The notes: generated from the letters alone by a model not told the origin. A stretch of 64,000 nucleotides of DNA from Arthrobacter sp. OY3WO11 (GCF_001641125.1 NZ_LWLP01000001.1:2900079-2964078); one strand, 5' to 3'; shown: positions 9,393-18,628, counted from the first letter of the stretch. Numbers and translations are program-made.

Positions 9393-9467
9393 ATGAGCAA
9401 GCGTGCACGCAAGCGTCGTGACCGTAAGCGTGGCGGCGCGAACCACGGGAAGCGCCCCAACACCTAG
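9393..9467 (+). CDS. 50S ribosomal protein bL37
   Basis: This 24-residue, strongly basic peptide begins MSKRARKRRDRKRGG and ends NHGKRPNT. It matches the actinobacterial 50S protein bL37, seen in mycobacterial ribosome structures and built around the RKKRDRK...NHGKRPN pattern. A perfect AGGAGG lies at 9381-9386, seven bases before the ATG. A strong terminator follows at 9493-9534, so it can be its own transcription unit. It is short enough to be missed by usual gene callers. Confidence 0.88.
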   Translation: MSKRARKRRDRKRGGANHGKRPNT

Positions 9468-9492
9468 GCACATGCCAGGAACTACGGTTCAA

Positions 9493-9534
9493 ACAAAGGA
9501 CCCCGGGAGCCACATGGCTTCCGGGGTCCTTTGT
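9493..9534 (+). terminator. Strong intrinsic terminator after bL37
   Basis: ACAAAGGACCCCGGGAGCC and GGCTTCCGGGGTCCTTTGT flank a four-base ACAT loop, giving a near-perfect 19-bp stem with A and T tracts at its two edges. It may work in both directions, since rsrA ends just downstream on the other strand. Confidence 0.85.
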
Positions 9535-9553
9535 TGTCAGCTGCGGTGTGGTC

Positions 9554-9814
9554 CTAGGCGTCCACCGGCCGGATGGTATGGATCCGGTCAAGAATAGCGT
9601 TCTTCAGGTTCTCCGGAGCAGCTTCGGTGCAGGAGCGTTTAACCATGTTGCGGATCACGCACTCAAGGTCGTACTGCTCCGTGCATTCCGGGCAGTCATC
9701 AAGGTGGTTTTTGATCTCCGAGATGTCCTCGCGGGTCAGGGCACCGTCGAGGTACTCGTAAATGCGTTGCATCCGGGTGTCGTCGCAGTCGCCCAATCCC
9801 TGGCAGTCGCTCAT
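9554..9814 (-). CDS. rsrA: Zinc-binding anti-sigma factor, RsrA-type
   Basis: The 86-residue protein carries the zinc-anti-sigma (ZAS) motif His-x3-Cys-x2-Cys as HLDDCPEC, plus further cysteines ([10 protein letters not shown] near the N-terminus and KRSC). In the RsrA family, disulfide stress oxidises the motif cysteines, releases zinc and frees the sigma factor. It overlaps the end of sigR by four bases, the standard operon arrangement, giving matched translation of the pair. RsrA in Streptomyces and RshA in mycobacteria are the characterised relatives. Confidence 0.93.
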   Translation of the reverse strand: MSDCQGLGDCDDTRMQRIYEYLDGALTREDISEIKNHLDDCPECTEQYDLECVIRNMVKRSCTEAAPENLKNAILDRIHTIRPVDA

Positions 9815-10575
9815 TTCCTGCTCTCCTGTTGTGTGCTTCCTGCCGCATCCTGTGAAGTAGCGGCCGTCTTGAACCCGCGCTCCGCGGCGTACTCCCCCAG
9901 CATGTCCCGCAGCATCCTCCGGCCACGGTGGAGCCGGGACATCACCGTGCCGATGGGCGTGTTCATGATTTCTGAAATTTCCTTGTAGGCGAACCCCTCC
10001 ACATCCGCGAAGTAGACCGCAAGGCGGAATTCCTCGGGGATGTCCTGGAGCGCCCTTTTGACGTCGGAATCCGGAAGGTGGTCCAACGCCTCTGCCTCGG
10101 CGGAGCGCAGTCCGCTGGAGGTGTGTGACTCGGCCCGCGCCAACTGCCAGTCCTCGATGGTGTCCGAGTTGGACTGGAGCGGCTCACGCTGCCGCTTTCG
10201 GTACAGGTTGATGTACGTGTTCGTCAGGATGCGGTACAGCCAGGCCTTGAGGTTGGTCCCGGGCCGGTACTGGTGGAAAGCGGAGAAGGCCTTCGTGTAG
10301 GCCTCCTGGACGAGGTCCTCGGCGTCAGACGGGTTCCTCGCCATGCGCATGGCAGCCGAGTACAGCTGATCGACGTACTGCATCGCATCGCGCTCGAACC
10401 TCAGGCGGCGCTGTTCCGCCGATTCAGTGGAAACATCCACCAGGTCCCCGCCGGTTTCGGCAGGCGCCGGGACCACAGCTGAGCCCGCAGCCTCAGGCAC
10501 TGCTGCTGCGCTGCTCTTCGCTTCACTTTGGGAAGCCTCATACATGGCCGCGACGGCCGGATCCAGGGTACTCAT
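9811..10575 (-). CDS. sigR: ECF sigma factor SigR/SigH (thiol-oxidative stress)
   Basis: This group 4 sigma factor has region 2 ([30 protein letters not shown]) and region 4 ([32 protein letters not shown]). It directs RNA polymerase to thiol-stress genes such as thioredoxin systems and is held by the zinc anti-sigma factor encoded next to it. The start is uncertain: the ATG at 10575 gives 254 residues, but in-frame ATGs at 10650 and 10722 give longer products, and no candidate has a strong ribosome site. Long and short SigR forms are known in Streptomyces. A SigR-type promoter lies upstream at 10815-10844. Confidence 0.93.
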   Translation of the reverse strand: MSTLDPAVAAMYEASQSEAKSSAAAVPEAAGSAVVPAPAETGGDLVDVSTESAEQRRLRFERDAMQYVDQLYSAAMRMARNPSDAEDLVQEAYTKAFSAFHQYRPGTNLKAWLYRILTNTYINLYRKRQREPLQSNSDTIEDWQLARAESHTSSGLRSAEAEALDHLPDSDVKRALQDIPEEFRLAVYFADVEGFAYKEISEIMNTPIGTVMSRLHRGRRMLRDMLGEYAAERGFKTAATSQDAAGSTQQESRK

Positions 10576-10814
10576 TGCCTTCAAGTCTACTGGGCGGCTG
10601 CGCGCACGCGGCGAGCCATAGCTCGGCGGTTCAGCCTCAAATGCGTCCATCGCCACCGGGCCTGCTGTTTCAATTCCGTCCAACACCCGCGCCAAGGGCA
10701 CAACTCCGCTCTGCTTGTCCATCCGTATATCTGCACCCGGCGATCTGTGCCTGCCGGCAGTTCCATGCTGTAGCCATGATTTCCCTGCGGCCGCGCATTC
10801 CTGGATGCGTCATG

Positions 10815-10844
10815 AATAACCTCATGCCTTCGGCAAATATTCCC
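10815..10844 (-). promoter_or_regulatory. SigR-dependent autoregulatory promoter of sigR
   Basis: Read on the minus strand, GGGAAT (10839-10844) is followed after exactly 18 bases by GTTATT (10815-10820). The SigR/SigH consensus is GGGAAT-N18-GTT, so the match is full at the known positions. It lies upstream of every candidate sigR start, indicating positive autoregulation as in Streptomyces and mycobacteria. Confidence 0.82.
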
Positions 10845-10910
10845 CAAAAGTGCAAGACTAGAACGGACTCCGCCGCTTTCGATGCGGTTCGTCCATCCAG
10901 GAGGAAATCC

Positions 10911-11459
10911 ATGTCCTTTTTCCGCACGCTCGCCCGCCCCATGCTGGCCTCCAGTTTCGTCATTGCCGGAGTGGATAAGCTCAAGAATGCCGATGACACG
11001 GCGCAGCAGCTTTCACCGCTGCTTCGCAAGGCTGCCGCATCCTTGCCCTTCAAGTCGGATGAGAAAACCCTGGCCCGCGTCATCGGCGGAACGCAGGTGG
11101 GAGCCGGCGTGCTTTTCGGACTGGGCAAGTTCTCCAGGCTGTCGGCCACGCTGCTCACGGTGATCTCTCTCCTGAACACCTTTGTTGAGTGGCGCAGTGC
11201 GGATATCAGCACCAAGGAAGGGCGGGAAAACCGCCGTAACCAGCTCCTCAAGAACCTGTCCCTGAGCGGCGGCGCCCTGCTGGCATCCGTTGACACAGCC
11301 GGCAAGCCGGGCCTGGCCTGGCGGGCGGAGCACCTGGCCGCCGATGCACGCAAGGGCGCCTCGCATCTGGCGGCCGACGCCCGGAAGACCACCAACAAGA
11401 AGCTCCACAAGGCGGACAAGGTTGTGCGGCGCGCTGTGGAACAGGCCACGGGGGCTTAA
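10911..11459 (+). CDS. DoxX-family membrane protein
   Basis: The 182-residue protein has four predicted hydrophobic segments in residues 10-130 and the DoxX signature around LARPMLASSFVIAGVDKLKN. It is divergent from sigR and shares its upstream region. The C-terminal 50 residues form an unusual basic, alanine-rich tail with a repeated LAADARK motif (HLAADARKGASHLAADARK). DoxX proteins are linked to membrane redox and thiol-stress functions, which would suit the sigR neighbourhood, but no role is shown here. AGGAGGAAA precedes the ATG. Confidence 0.85.
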   Translation: MSFFRTLARPMLASSFVIAGVDKLKNADDTAQQLSPLLRKAAASLPFKSDEKTLARVIGGTQVGAGVLFGLGKFSRLSATLLTVISLLNTFVEWRSADISTKEGRENRRNQLLKNLSLSGGALLASVDTAGKPGLAWRAEHLAADARKGASHLAADARKTTNKKLHKADKVVRRAVEQATGA

Positions 11460-11465
11460 CAACGC

Positions 11466-12854
11466 ATGACCGCAGCAGCCGCCGTCCGGGATGACTCCGG
11501 AATGCCCCTTCCCCACTGGCCCGCGCCCTTCGCGTCCCGGCCCGTTGATGCCACCGTCACAGTGCCCGGTTCCAAGTCTCTTACCAACAGGTTCCTGGTT
11601 CTTGCCGCATTGGCCGACGGGCCGTCCCGCCTGCGGGCGCCCCTGCATTCGAGGGACTCAGCGCTCATGATCGAGGCGCTCCGGCAGTTGGGTGCCACCA
11701 TCACGGAAGTTCCCGGGGACGGTGCCTTCGGGCCCGACCTGGAAGTGGTTCCGCTGGACCCGGATGCTGCGTCACCCCTCACAAGGATCGACTGCGGGCT
11801 TGCGGGTACGGTCATGCGGTTCGTCCCGCCGCTGGCCGCGCTGCGGAACGGCGAAAGCGTGTTCGACGGCGATCCCCATGCCCGCAAACGGCCGATGGGA
11901 ACAATCATCGAGGCGCTCATAGCGCTGGGCGTGGCCGTCTCCGCAGAAGGGGGCGGGACGCCGTCGTCACTGCCGTTCGTTGTGGAGGGCACCGGTGAGG
12001 TCCGCGGCGGCCACCTGGTCATCGACGCCAGCGCGTCCTCCCAGTTCGTTTCGGCACTGCTCCTGGTGGGCGCAAGGTTCACCGAGGGCCTGCACCTTGA
12101 ACACGTGGGCAAGCCGGTACCGAGCCTCGACCACATCAACATGACCGTGGCAGTCCTGCGCGGGGCCGGGGTTGCTGTTGATGACTCGGTGCCCAACCAC
12201 TGGGTGGTCAGCCCCGGCCCCATCCGCGCCTTCGACCAGCGGATCGAACAGGACCTGTCCAATGCCGGCCCCTTCCTCGCCGCCGCGCTGGCCTCCCGTG
12301 GAACGGTGCGGATCCCCGGCTGGCCGGACGAAACGCAGCAGGTCGGTGATCTCTGGCGCAGCATCCTGGCCGCGATGGGCGCGGAGGTAACCCTGCACGA
12401 CGGCGTCCTCACGGTCACCGGCGGACCCCACATCAAGGGCGGAGACTTCGCCGACACCAGCGAACTCGCGCCCACCGTGGCCGCCCTGTGTGCGTTGGCC
12501 ACCGGCCCCTCCCGGCTCAGTGGCATCGCGCACCTGCGGGGACACGAGACGGACCGGCTCGCCGCCCTCGTCACCGAGATCAACCGCCTTGGCGGTGACG
12601 CAGAGGAAACCAGCGACGGCCTGGTGATCCGTCCCGCACAGCTACACGCCGGCGTCGTCCACAGCTATGCCGACCACCGCATGGCAACCGCGGGAGCAAT
12701 CCTTGGCCTCGCCGTGGAGGGCGTCCAGGTGGAGGACATCGGCACCACCGCCAAGACCATGCCGGATTTCCCCCGGCTGTGGGCAGACATGCTGGCGCAG
12801 AATGGCCCTGCCGAAACGGTGTCGGAAGGTTCCAGCGGTGGCGCGGAGCACTGA
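11466..12854 (+). CDS. aroA: 3-phosphoshikimate 1-carboxyvinyltransferase (EPSP synthase)
   Basis: The 462-residue enzyme transfers the enolpyruvyl group of PEP to shikimate 3-phosphate in aromatic amino acid synthesis. Diagnostic motifs are [10 protein letters not shown] near residue 35, the GTVMRF block at the PEP site, [11 protein letters not shown], and [10 protein letters not shown] near the C-terminus. It starts seven bases after the DoxX gene and overlaps rsgA by 17 bases. An aroA-rsgA neighbourhood next to sigR/rsrA is also found in mycobacteria, which supports the assignments. Confidence 0.96.
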   Translation: MTAAAAVRDDSGMPLPHWPAPFASRPVDATVTVPGSKSLTNRFLVLAALADGPSRLRAPLHSRDSALMIEALRQLGATITEVPGDGAFGPDLEVVPLDPDAASPLTRIDCGLAGTVMRFVPPLAALRNGESVFDGDPHARKRPMGTIIEALIALGVAVSAEGGGTPSSLPFVVEGTGEVRGGHLVIDASASSQFVSALLLVGARFTEGLHLEHVGKPVPSLDHINMTVAVLRGAGVAVDDSVPNHWVVSPGPIRAFDQRIEQDLSNAGPFLAAALASRGTVRIPGWPDETQQVGDLWRSILAAMGAEVTLHDGVLTVTGGPHIKGGDFADTSELAPTVAALCALATGPSRLSGIAHLRGHETDRLAALVTEINRLGGDAEETSDGLVIRPAQLHAGVVHSYADHRMATAGAILGLAVEGVQVEDIGTTAKTMPDFPRLWADMLAQNGPAETVSEGSSGGAEH

Positions 12855-13953
12855 TTCCTGGGATGAGTCGGACGTCCGGATCCGGCCCAGCAAGAAGGGC
12901 TCCCGGCCCCGCACCAAGGACAGGCCCAGCCATGATGACGCCGTCACGGGACGCATCATCACCGTTGACCGGGGCAGGTACACCGCAGTGGTGGGAGAAG
13001 ACTCCGGCAACGAGCGGGTAGTCATTGCCGCCCGGGCCAGGGAACTCCGCCGGAACCCGGTGGTCGCAGGAGACTTTGTCTCGCTGGTCGGCGACGTCTC
13101 CGGGGAGCCGGACACACTGGCGCGGCTGGTGAAGATCAAGGACCGCAGGACCCTGCTGCGGCGAAGCGCCGACGACACGGACCCCGTGGAACGGGCAGTA
13201 GTGGCCAATGCCGACCAGTTGGTGATCGTGGTGGCAGCAGCCAACCCCGAGCCGCGGACCGGCTTCATCGACCGTGCCCTGGTGGCCGCCTACGACGCCG
13301 GCATCGAGCCGATCCTGCTGGTCACCAAAGCGGACGTCAAAGATCCGGCGGAACTGCTGTCCAACTACACTCACCTGGACTTTCCCGTGATCATCAGCCG
13401 GACGGCGGATTCCGCCGCCTCGGGCATTGACGCCCGTTCCGACGACGGCCTGTCCGCCCGGCTGGACAGCTCTGCCGTGGCCGAAATGCGGGGCTACCTG
13501 GACGGCAAGGTCACCGTGATGCTGGGGCACTCTGGCGTTGGAAAATCAACGATGGTCAATGCGCTGACCGGCGCGGAACGGGCCACCGGCGGAGTGAACG
13601 CCGTGACGGGCCGCGGCCGGCACACGTCGTCGTCGGCCCTTGCGCTGAAGCTGGCAGACGCGCCTTCCGGAAGCTGGATCATCGACACCCCCGGCATCCG
13701 CTCGTTTGGCCTGGCGCACGTGGACCCGGACCGCATCCTTCGTTCCTTCCCGGACCTTTCCCCCGGCATTGACGACTGCGAGCGCGGGTGCAAGCACACC
13801 GCCACCGCAGTGAACTGCGGACTGGACGCATGGGTGGGCGCGGGGCACGCCGGCCCCACCGGGGCAGCAAGGCTCGGCTCCCTGCGGCGCCTCCTCGGCA
13901 CGGACCCGCGGATGGAAGCCCAGGAGGCAAAGGAACTGGGCAGCGTCACCTGA
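12838..13953 (+). CDS. rsgA: Ribosome small subunit-dependent GTPase A
   Basis: The 371-residue, circularly permuted GTPase acts in late 30S maturation. Motifs appear in permuted order: an OB-type N-terminal domain, G4 VTKAD, G1 GHSGVGKST, and G3 DTPGIRSFG, then a C-terminal zinc knuckle with Cys and His residues ([18 protein letters not shown]). I start at the GTG at 12838, which has GGAAGG upstream and lies inside the aroA 3' end. The frame stays open further upstream, but that part is only the shadow of aroA. Confidence 0.94.
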   Translation: MARSTDSWDESDVRIRPSKKGSRPRTKDRPSHDDAVTGRIITVDRGRYTAVVGEDSGNERVVIAARARELRRNPVVAGDFVSLVGDVSGEPDTLARLVKIKDRRTLLRRSADDTDPVERAVVANADQLVIVVAAANPEPRTGFIDRALVAAYDAGIEPILLVTKADVKDPAELLSNYTHLDFPVIISRTADSAASGIDARSDDGLSARLDSSAVAEMRGYLDGKVTVMLGHSGVGKSTMVNALTGAERATGGVNAVTGRGRHTSSSALALKLADAPSGSWIIDTPGIRSFGLAHVDPDRILRSFPDLSPGIDDCERGCKHTATAVNCGLDAWVGAGHAGPTGAARLGSLRRLLGTDPRMEAQEAKELGSVT

Positions 13954-14000
13954 CGGGCCCGCTTCCCGGCAGAACGGCGCGCAGACGGTAGTTTGGAACC

Positions 14001-14813
14001 ATGATCCAACCCGCTTCGAGCTACAACGATGACCTGCGCCTGGCCCATGTCCTGGCCGATTCCGTGGATGACCAGACCATGAGCCGCTTCAAGGCCCAGG
14101 ATCTCCACATTGAGACCAAGCCGGACCTGACGCCCGTCACCGATGCGGACAAGGCAGCCGAGGAAGCCATCCGCGGCCAGCTGTCCCGGTCCCGTCCACG
14201 CGATGCCGTGCTCGGCGAGGAGTTCGGCAGCACGGGCCACGGGTCGCGGCGGTGGATTATCGACCCCATTGACGGCACCAAGAACTTCGTCCGGGGCGTT
14301 CCGGTCTGGGCCACCCTGATCGCGCTGGTGGATGAAGGCGAGCCGGTGGTGGGCGTGGTCAGCGCTCCGGCCCTGGGCAAGCGCTGGTGGGCCGCCAAGG
14401 GCATGGGGGCCTACATGGGGCGTTCCCTTGCCGCGGCCACCCGCCTGCGGGTGTCCAATGTGTCCAGCCTGTCCGATGCTTCCCTTTCCTACTCGAGCCT
14501 TGGCGGCTGGAAGGAACGCGGAAACCTTAATGAATTCCTGGGCCTTACCGAGGACGTCTGGCGGACCCGGGCGTTCGGTGACTTCTGGTCCTACTGCATG
14601 GTGGCCGAAGGTTCGGTGGACATCGCCTGCGAGCCTGAACTGAACCTCTACGACATGGCCGCCCTGGTGCCCATCGTGGTGGAAGCGGGTGGCCGCTTTA
14701 CCTCGCTGGAGGGCGAGGATGGTCCGTTCGGCGGGAACGCCCTGGCTACGAATTCCATCCTGCACTCCGAGGTGCTGCGCCGGCTGAACCCGAACCTGGA
14801 CGACCTCCTCTAG
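14001..14813 (+). CDS. hisN: Histidinol-phosphatase, inositol monophosphatase family
   Basis: The 270-residue protein of the inositol-monophosphatase fold has the metal-binding motifs GEEFG, WIIDPIDGTKNFVRG and YDMAALVPIVVEAGG. The actinobacterial subgroup with this length and the GTKNFVRGVPVWATL sequence is HisN, which removes phosphate from L-histidinol phosphate in histidine synthesis. A broader sugar or inositol phosphatase is the alternative. It follows rsgA by 47 bases and is followed by a hairpin at 14833. Confidence 0.85.
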   Translation: MIQPASSYNDDLRLAHVLADSVDDQTMSRFKAQDLHIETKPDLTPVTDADKAAEEAIRGQLSRSRPRDAVLGEEFGSTGHGSRRWIIDPIDGTKNFVRGVPVWATLIALVDEGEPVVGVVSAPALGKRWWAAKGMGAYMGRSLAAATRLRVSNVSSLSDASLSYSSLGGWKERGNLNEFLGLTEDVWRTRAFGDFWSYCMVAEGSVDIACEPELNLYDMAALVPIVVEAGGRFTSLEGEDGPFGGNALATNSILHSEVLRRLNPNLDDLL

Positions 14814-14832
14814 CCCCTTCAGTACGAACATT

Positions 14833-14870
14833 CGACGGCGGGTGCCCCCGAAAGGAGGCGTCCGCCGTCG
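14833..14870 (+). terminator. Hairpin terminator after hisN
   Basis: CGACGGCGGGTGCC pairs with GGCGTCCGCCGTCG with two mismatched positions. It lies 20 bases after the hisN stop. There is no U tract, as is common in high-GC actinobacteria. Confidence 0.55.
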
Positions 14871-14972
14871 TGATCTTCGGTACAGGCGCCCATTTTCAAC
14901 CATGCGTAACAAAGCCCTTAACATTTCCGCGGGCTTTTAACCTACGAGCCCCATGTTCTACGCTCTTAACCA

Positions 14973-15105
14973 GGTCACGAGTGCCAGCGCAAAACCCCGG
15001 TTTGCTGGCCGGCAACCCTCCATTCGCGGTGGGGTGCCCCGGGTGACGACCAGGCCGGTCCGGAAGGGATGCGGCAAGCGCGGATTCCTGCACGGAGTCC
15101 TGTTG
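14973..15105 (+). promoter_or_regulatory. SAM-IV riboswitch
   Basis: The segment GGTCACGAGTGCCAGCG, followed by a CCGG-containing hairpin loop, GCTGGCCGGCAACCCTCC, CGCGGTGGGGTGCCCCGGG and TGACGACCAGG, reproduces in order the conserved core of SAM-IV aptamers as I know them from actinobacteria. It lies between the hisN hairpin and a class V aminotransferase start at 15121. SAM binding would be expected to lower expression, which places the enzyme in sulfur amino acid metabolism. The aptamer 3' boundary is approximate. Confidence 0.8.
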
Positions 15106-15120
15106 TGAAGTGAGGTCTCT

Positions 15121-16563
15121 GTGACAACTGCCACCGTCTCCCCCGAAGCCGCTGTCCAGCATAAGGCGGCCGCCCTGCCGGGTTCGCCGGCGCTCTTTGA
15201 CCAGTGCCGGGCCGCCGCCGGCCGTCCGCTCGCAGCGGTCAGCGGCGCCGAAATCCAGGCTCCGCTGATCCATGGCGGCCACGTCCGGTACGCCAACCTG
15301 GACTATGGCGCATCCGCCCCCGCACTCTCGGTGGTTTCGGCCTACCTCAACGAGATCCTGCCCTACTACGCCAGCGTCCACCGCGGTGCGGGCTACGCCT
15401 CCCAGATCAGCACCTCGGTCTATGAGAACGCCCGCGCCATCGTCCGCGACTTCGTGGGCGGCCGCCCGGACGATTCTGTGATCTTCACCCGGAACACCAC
15501 TGACTCCCTCAACCTGCTGGCGGGCTGCCTGCCCGTCACCGCCGGACGTCCCGACGGCGACGTCCTGTACCTCGACATTGAGCACCACGCCAACCTCCTT
15601 CCGTGGCAGGGTGTCCCCCACCGCAGCATCGTGGCAGCGGACACCATTGCGGCAACCATTGACGCCGTCCGTGCGGAACTGCAGCAGGGCGGCGTCAGCC
15701 TGCTCGCCGTGACCGGAGCTTCAAACGTCACGGGCGAAATCCTTCCAATCCGCGCCCTTGCCGCGCTGGCTCACGAGCACGGGGCACGGATCGCGGTGGA
15801 CGCAGCCCAGCTGGCGCCGCACCGGCGTGTCGACATCGCCGCGGACGACGTCGACTACCTCGCCTTCTCGGGCCACAAGCTGTACGCACCTTTTGGTGCC
15901 GGCGTGCTGGTGGGCCGGCCGGACTGGCTTGATGCCGGAACACCGCACCTTGCCGGCGGCGGCGCCGTCAAGGAAGCAAGGCTCGACGGCGTGAGCTGGG
16001 CAACCGGCCCGGCCCGGCACGAGGGCGGATCACCGAACGTGCTGGGTGCGGCGACCCTGGCCCGCGCCACGCAGGTCATCGCGGAACTGGACCAGGACCG
16101 CTGGCATGCCCACGAATCGGCCATCCGCTCGTTCCTGGTGGAAGGCCTGCAGGAGATCGACGGCGTCACCGTCCACCAGATCTTCAAGGACACGGAATCG
16201 GACATCGACACCATCGGAGTGGTCAACTTCTCCGTGGAAGGCTACGACGCCGGCCTGGTGGCCGCCTACCTGTCGGCAGAACATGGAGTGGGCCTGCGCG
16301 ACGGCCGCTTCTGCGCGCACCCGCTGCTGAAGCGGCTGGGCCTTCCCTCCGGTTCCCTTCGGGCCAGCTTCGGCGTCGGCTCAAGGCTGGAGGATGCCGA
16401 ACGTCTGCTGGCAGGCATCCGGGACCTAAAGAGCAAGGGCCTCGGCTGGGACTATGTGGTGGACGCAGGCCGCTGGGTTCCCGCCAATGACAACCGCACG
16501 TACCCCCACTGGGCGCCGAACACCCCGGGAACGGCAGGCGCCGCGCCCTGCAGCGACGACTGA
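15121..16563 (+). CDS. Class V aminotransferase, cysteine desulfurase-like PLP enzyme
   Basis: This 480-residue protein is a fold-type I PLP enzyme. The DYGASAPALSVV region and the HRGAGYAS segment resemble cysteine desulfurases; AVDAAQLAPHRRVD gives the PLP-binding Asp, and FSGHKLYAPFG the Schiff-base Lys. It could be a sulfur-transferring enzyme or a related lyase. The SAM-IV riboswitch directly upstream implies control by SAM and a part in sulfur amino acid or SAM-linked metabolism. The GTG at 15121 follows GTGAGG. Precise substrate is not assignable. Confidence 0.85.
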   Translation: MTTATVSPEAAVQHKAAALPGSPALFDQCRAAAGRPLAAVSGAEIQAPLIHGGHVRYANLDYGASAPALSVVSAYLNEILPYYASVHRGAGYASQISTSVYENARAIVRDFVGGRPDDSVIFTRNTTDSLNLLAGCLPVTAGRPDGDVLYLDIEHHANLLPWQGVPHRSIVAADTIAATIDAVRAELQQGGVSLLAVTGASNVTGEILPIRALAALAHEHGARIAVDAAQLAPHRRVDIAADDVDYLAFSGHKLYAPFGAGVLVGRPDWLDAGTPHLAGGGAVKEARLDGVSWATGPARHEGGSPNVLGAATLARATQVIAELDQDRWHAHESAIRSFLVEGLQEIDGVTVHQIFKDTESDIDTIGVVNFSVEGYDAGLVAAYLSAEHGVGLRDGRFCAHPLLKRLGLPSGSLRASFGVGSRLEDAERLLAGIRDLKSKGLGWDYVVDAGRWVPANDNRTYPHWAPNTPGTAGAAPCSDD

Positions 16564-16654
16564 CCCGCGGCGGCCTGCCGGACGGTGCCCTGCTGCTGCG
16601 GCTGATGCGGTAAATTCGGAGGACACCAAAGGAACCGGATGAAGGAGGCCGCGC

Positions 16655-17413
16655 GTGGCATGGGGTGGCCCACGGCTGGATCACGGCCGGCGCCGGGAGC
16701 TCGGCCAGAGCTTCCAGGACGGCGGCAGGCACTACCAGCAGGTGCGGCCCGGCTACCCGGCCGACTCAGCGCGATGGCTGGTACCCCAAGGGGCCCGCGA
16801 TGCACTCGACGTGGGCGCCGGCACCGGAAAATTCACCGAACTGTTGCTGGACCTGGGACTGTCCGTCATGGCGGTGGACCCGTCAGCGGACATGCTCGGG
16901 CAGCTGGCCGCGCATTATCCCGCCGCCACAGCTGTCCTTGGCACCGCAGAGGCGACCGGCCTGCCTGACGCGGCTTTCGACGTCGTCACCGTAGCCCAGG
17001 CCTGGCACTGGTGCGATGCCCTGAGGGCCAGCACGGAACTGGCCCGCGTCCTTCGCCCGCACGGGACGCTGGGACTGGTCTGGAACCAGCTGGACACGTC
17101 CGTTCCCTGGGTTCACCGGCTCTCCAGGATCATGCATGCCGGGGACGTCTACAAGCCCGGCCACCGCCCGCTCATAGGACCCGAGTTCGAGGCGCTGGAG
17201 GACCACGTCACGCACTGGCAAGACTCCGTGACAACCGCGGACCTGATGGAACTGACAAAATCCCGGAGCTATTACCTGCGCGCCGGCGAGGCCACCCGGG
17301 CGAAAGTGCTGGCGAACCTGGACTGGTACCTTCATGACCACTTGGGCCACGGGCCGGACGAGGAACTGGCACTGCCGTACCTGACGCTCGCATGGCGGGC
17401 GGCCAGGGCATGA
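16655..17413 (+). CDS. Class I SAM-dependent methyltransferase
   Basis: The 252-residue protein has motif I ALDVGAGTGKFTELL near residue 50, an acidic AVDPSADML loop and a later GLPDAAFDVVTVAQAWHW segment, as in the Methyltransf_11 group. It starts at a GTG five bases after AAGGAGG. It lies 91 bases after the riboswitch-controlled aminotransferase, so read-through is possible. The substrate is unknown. Confidence 0.87.
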   Translation: MAWGGPRLDHGRRRELGQSFQDGGRHYQQVRPGYPADSARWLVPQGARDALDVGAGTGKFTELLLDLGLSVMAVDPSADMLGQLAAHYPAATAVLGTAEATGLPDAAFDVVTVAQAWHWCDALRASTELARVLRPHGTLGLVWNQLDTSVPWVHRLSRIMHAGDVYKPGHRPLIGPEFEALEDHVTHWQDSVTTADLMELTKSRSYYLRAGEATRAKVLANLDWYLHDHLGHGPDEELALPYLTLAWRAARA

Positions 17414-17462
17414 GCGCCTGCCAGTCCGCGTGTGGCCAAGGGCAGCCGGTAGGCTGGATCCT

Positions 17463-18203
17463 GTGAAGACCAGCGCGCCCTCCTCCTCCATAGAGGACTA
17501 CGTCAAGGTCATCTATTCCTTCACCGAATGGCAGGACAAACCCATCACGTCCTCCCAGCTGGCACAGCGCCTTGGGGTGGCCAATTCGTCCGTCTCAGAG
17601 ATGGTCCGGAAGCTGAAGGACCAGGGCCTGGTGGACCACAAGCCGTACAGTGCCATCAGGCTCACGGAGGCCGGCCTGCAGCTTGCCCTCGCCATGGTGC
17701 GGCGCCACCGCCTGATCGAGACCTACCTCGTCCAGCAGCTGGGGTACAGCTGGGACGAGGTCCACGACGAAGCCGAGCTTCTGGAGCACGCCGTCTCGGA
17801 CACGTTCATAGAACGCGTTGCAGCGAAACTGGGCAACCCGCAGCGGGATCCGCACGGCGATCCGATCCCCACGGCGGACGGCCAGGTCTTTATGCCCCGC
17901 GCGCACCTTATGGGCGAGCTGGACCAGGGCCACACCGGCAGGATCACCCGGATCAGCGATGACAACCCGGACCTGCTCCGCTACCTTGCAGCTGAGCAGA
18001 TAGACCTCGACGCCGAGGTGGAGGTGGTGGGCCGCAGGCCATTCGGAGGCGCGCTGGTGGTGCGCGTCCGGGACTCAGGCCGTACGCGCGACTATGACCT
18101 GGCCGATGAGATCACGTCGGCGCTGTGGGTCCACAGCGACCGCCCCCATCCAGGCTGCCTACTCGGGGACGCCGGATTTCCCGCAAACTTGCCCGGGGCA
18201 TGA
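17463..18203 (+). CDS. DtxR/MntR-family metal-dependent transcriptional regulator
   Basis: The 246-residue protein has an N-terminal winged helix (ITSSQLAQRLGVANSSVSEM), the dimerisation and metal-binding domain (RRHRLIETYLVQQLGYSWDEVHDEAELLEHAVSD, split by context) and a C-terminal FeoA/SH3-like domain. The length fits the IdeR/MntR type with the third domain. It probably senses Mn2+ or Fe2+. Its ATGA overlap with the first crcB gene indicates one transcript. The GTG at 17463 gives the family-standard start; the ribosome site is weak. Confidence 0.88.
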   Translation: MKTSAPSSSIEDYVKVIYSFTEWQDKPITSSQLAQRLGVANSSVSEMVRKLKDQGLVDHKPYSAIRLTEAGLQLALAMVRRHRLIETYLVQQLGYSWDEVHDEAELLEHAVSDTFIERVAAKLGNPQRDPHGDPIPTADGQVFMPRAHLMGELDQGHTGRITRISDDNPDLLRYLAAEQIDLDAEVEVVGRRPFGGALVVRVRDSGRTRDYDLADEITSALWVHSDRPHPGCLLGDAGFPANLPGA

Positions 18204-18628
18204 GCGGCAATAAGACATCGTGGGCGCCCAGGGCAGGCGCCTGGCTGGCCGTTGCCGCAGGCGGCCTGGCGGGGACAGAACTCCGGTACGGCCTGGGGCT
18301 GGCCTTTCCTGAGCTCCCCGGATCCTTTCCCTGGACCACCCTCTGCATCAACGTGGCCGGCAGCTTTGTCCTGGCCGCCCTGACCACCGTCTGGATGGCC
18401 CGCCCGCACACCCCCTTCTGGTTGCGGGCAGGGCTGGGCCCGGGTCTTCTGGGGTCCTTCACCACGTTCTCCGCCGTGGTCTTTTCCCTGGACCAGCTGG
18501 TGCGGGCGGGTCAGCACGGAGTGTGGACTGTGTATCTTGGACTGTCGGTGGTGCTGGGGCTGGCTGCGGCGGGCCTTGGGTGGCGGACTGGAAAGCTTGT
18601 TGGCCGCCCGTCCGGGAGCCGTCAGTGA
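18200..18628 (+). CDS. crcB: Fluoride exporter CrcB/Fluc, first subunit
   Basis: The 142-residue protein has four hydrophobic helices and the Fluc signatures INVAGSFVL (pore Asn) and GLLGSFTTFSAVVF (Phe-box and Thr region). Fluc channels export fluoride. Here two tandem genes overlap by four bases, and in many actinobacteria and firmicutes such pairs form a heterodimer. Translation begins at the ATG embedded in the mntR stop. No fluoride riboswitch is visible ahead of it. Confidence 0.9.
   Translation: MSGNKTSWAPRAGAWLAVAAGGLAGTELRYGLGLAFPELPGSFPWTTLCINVAGSFVLAALTTVWMARPHTPFWLRAGLGPGLLGSFTTFSAVVFSLDQLVRAGQHGVWTVYLGLSVVLGLAAAGLGWRTGKLVGRPSGSRQ

Noticed and set aside
11456..12583. 375-residue minus-strand open frame opposite aroA
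   Set aside because: Ser/Arg/Pro-rich composition and no start signal; aroA motifs on the plus strand settle the coding strand.
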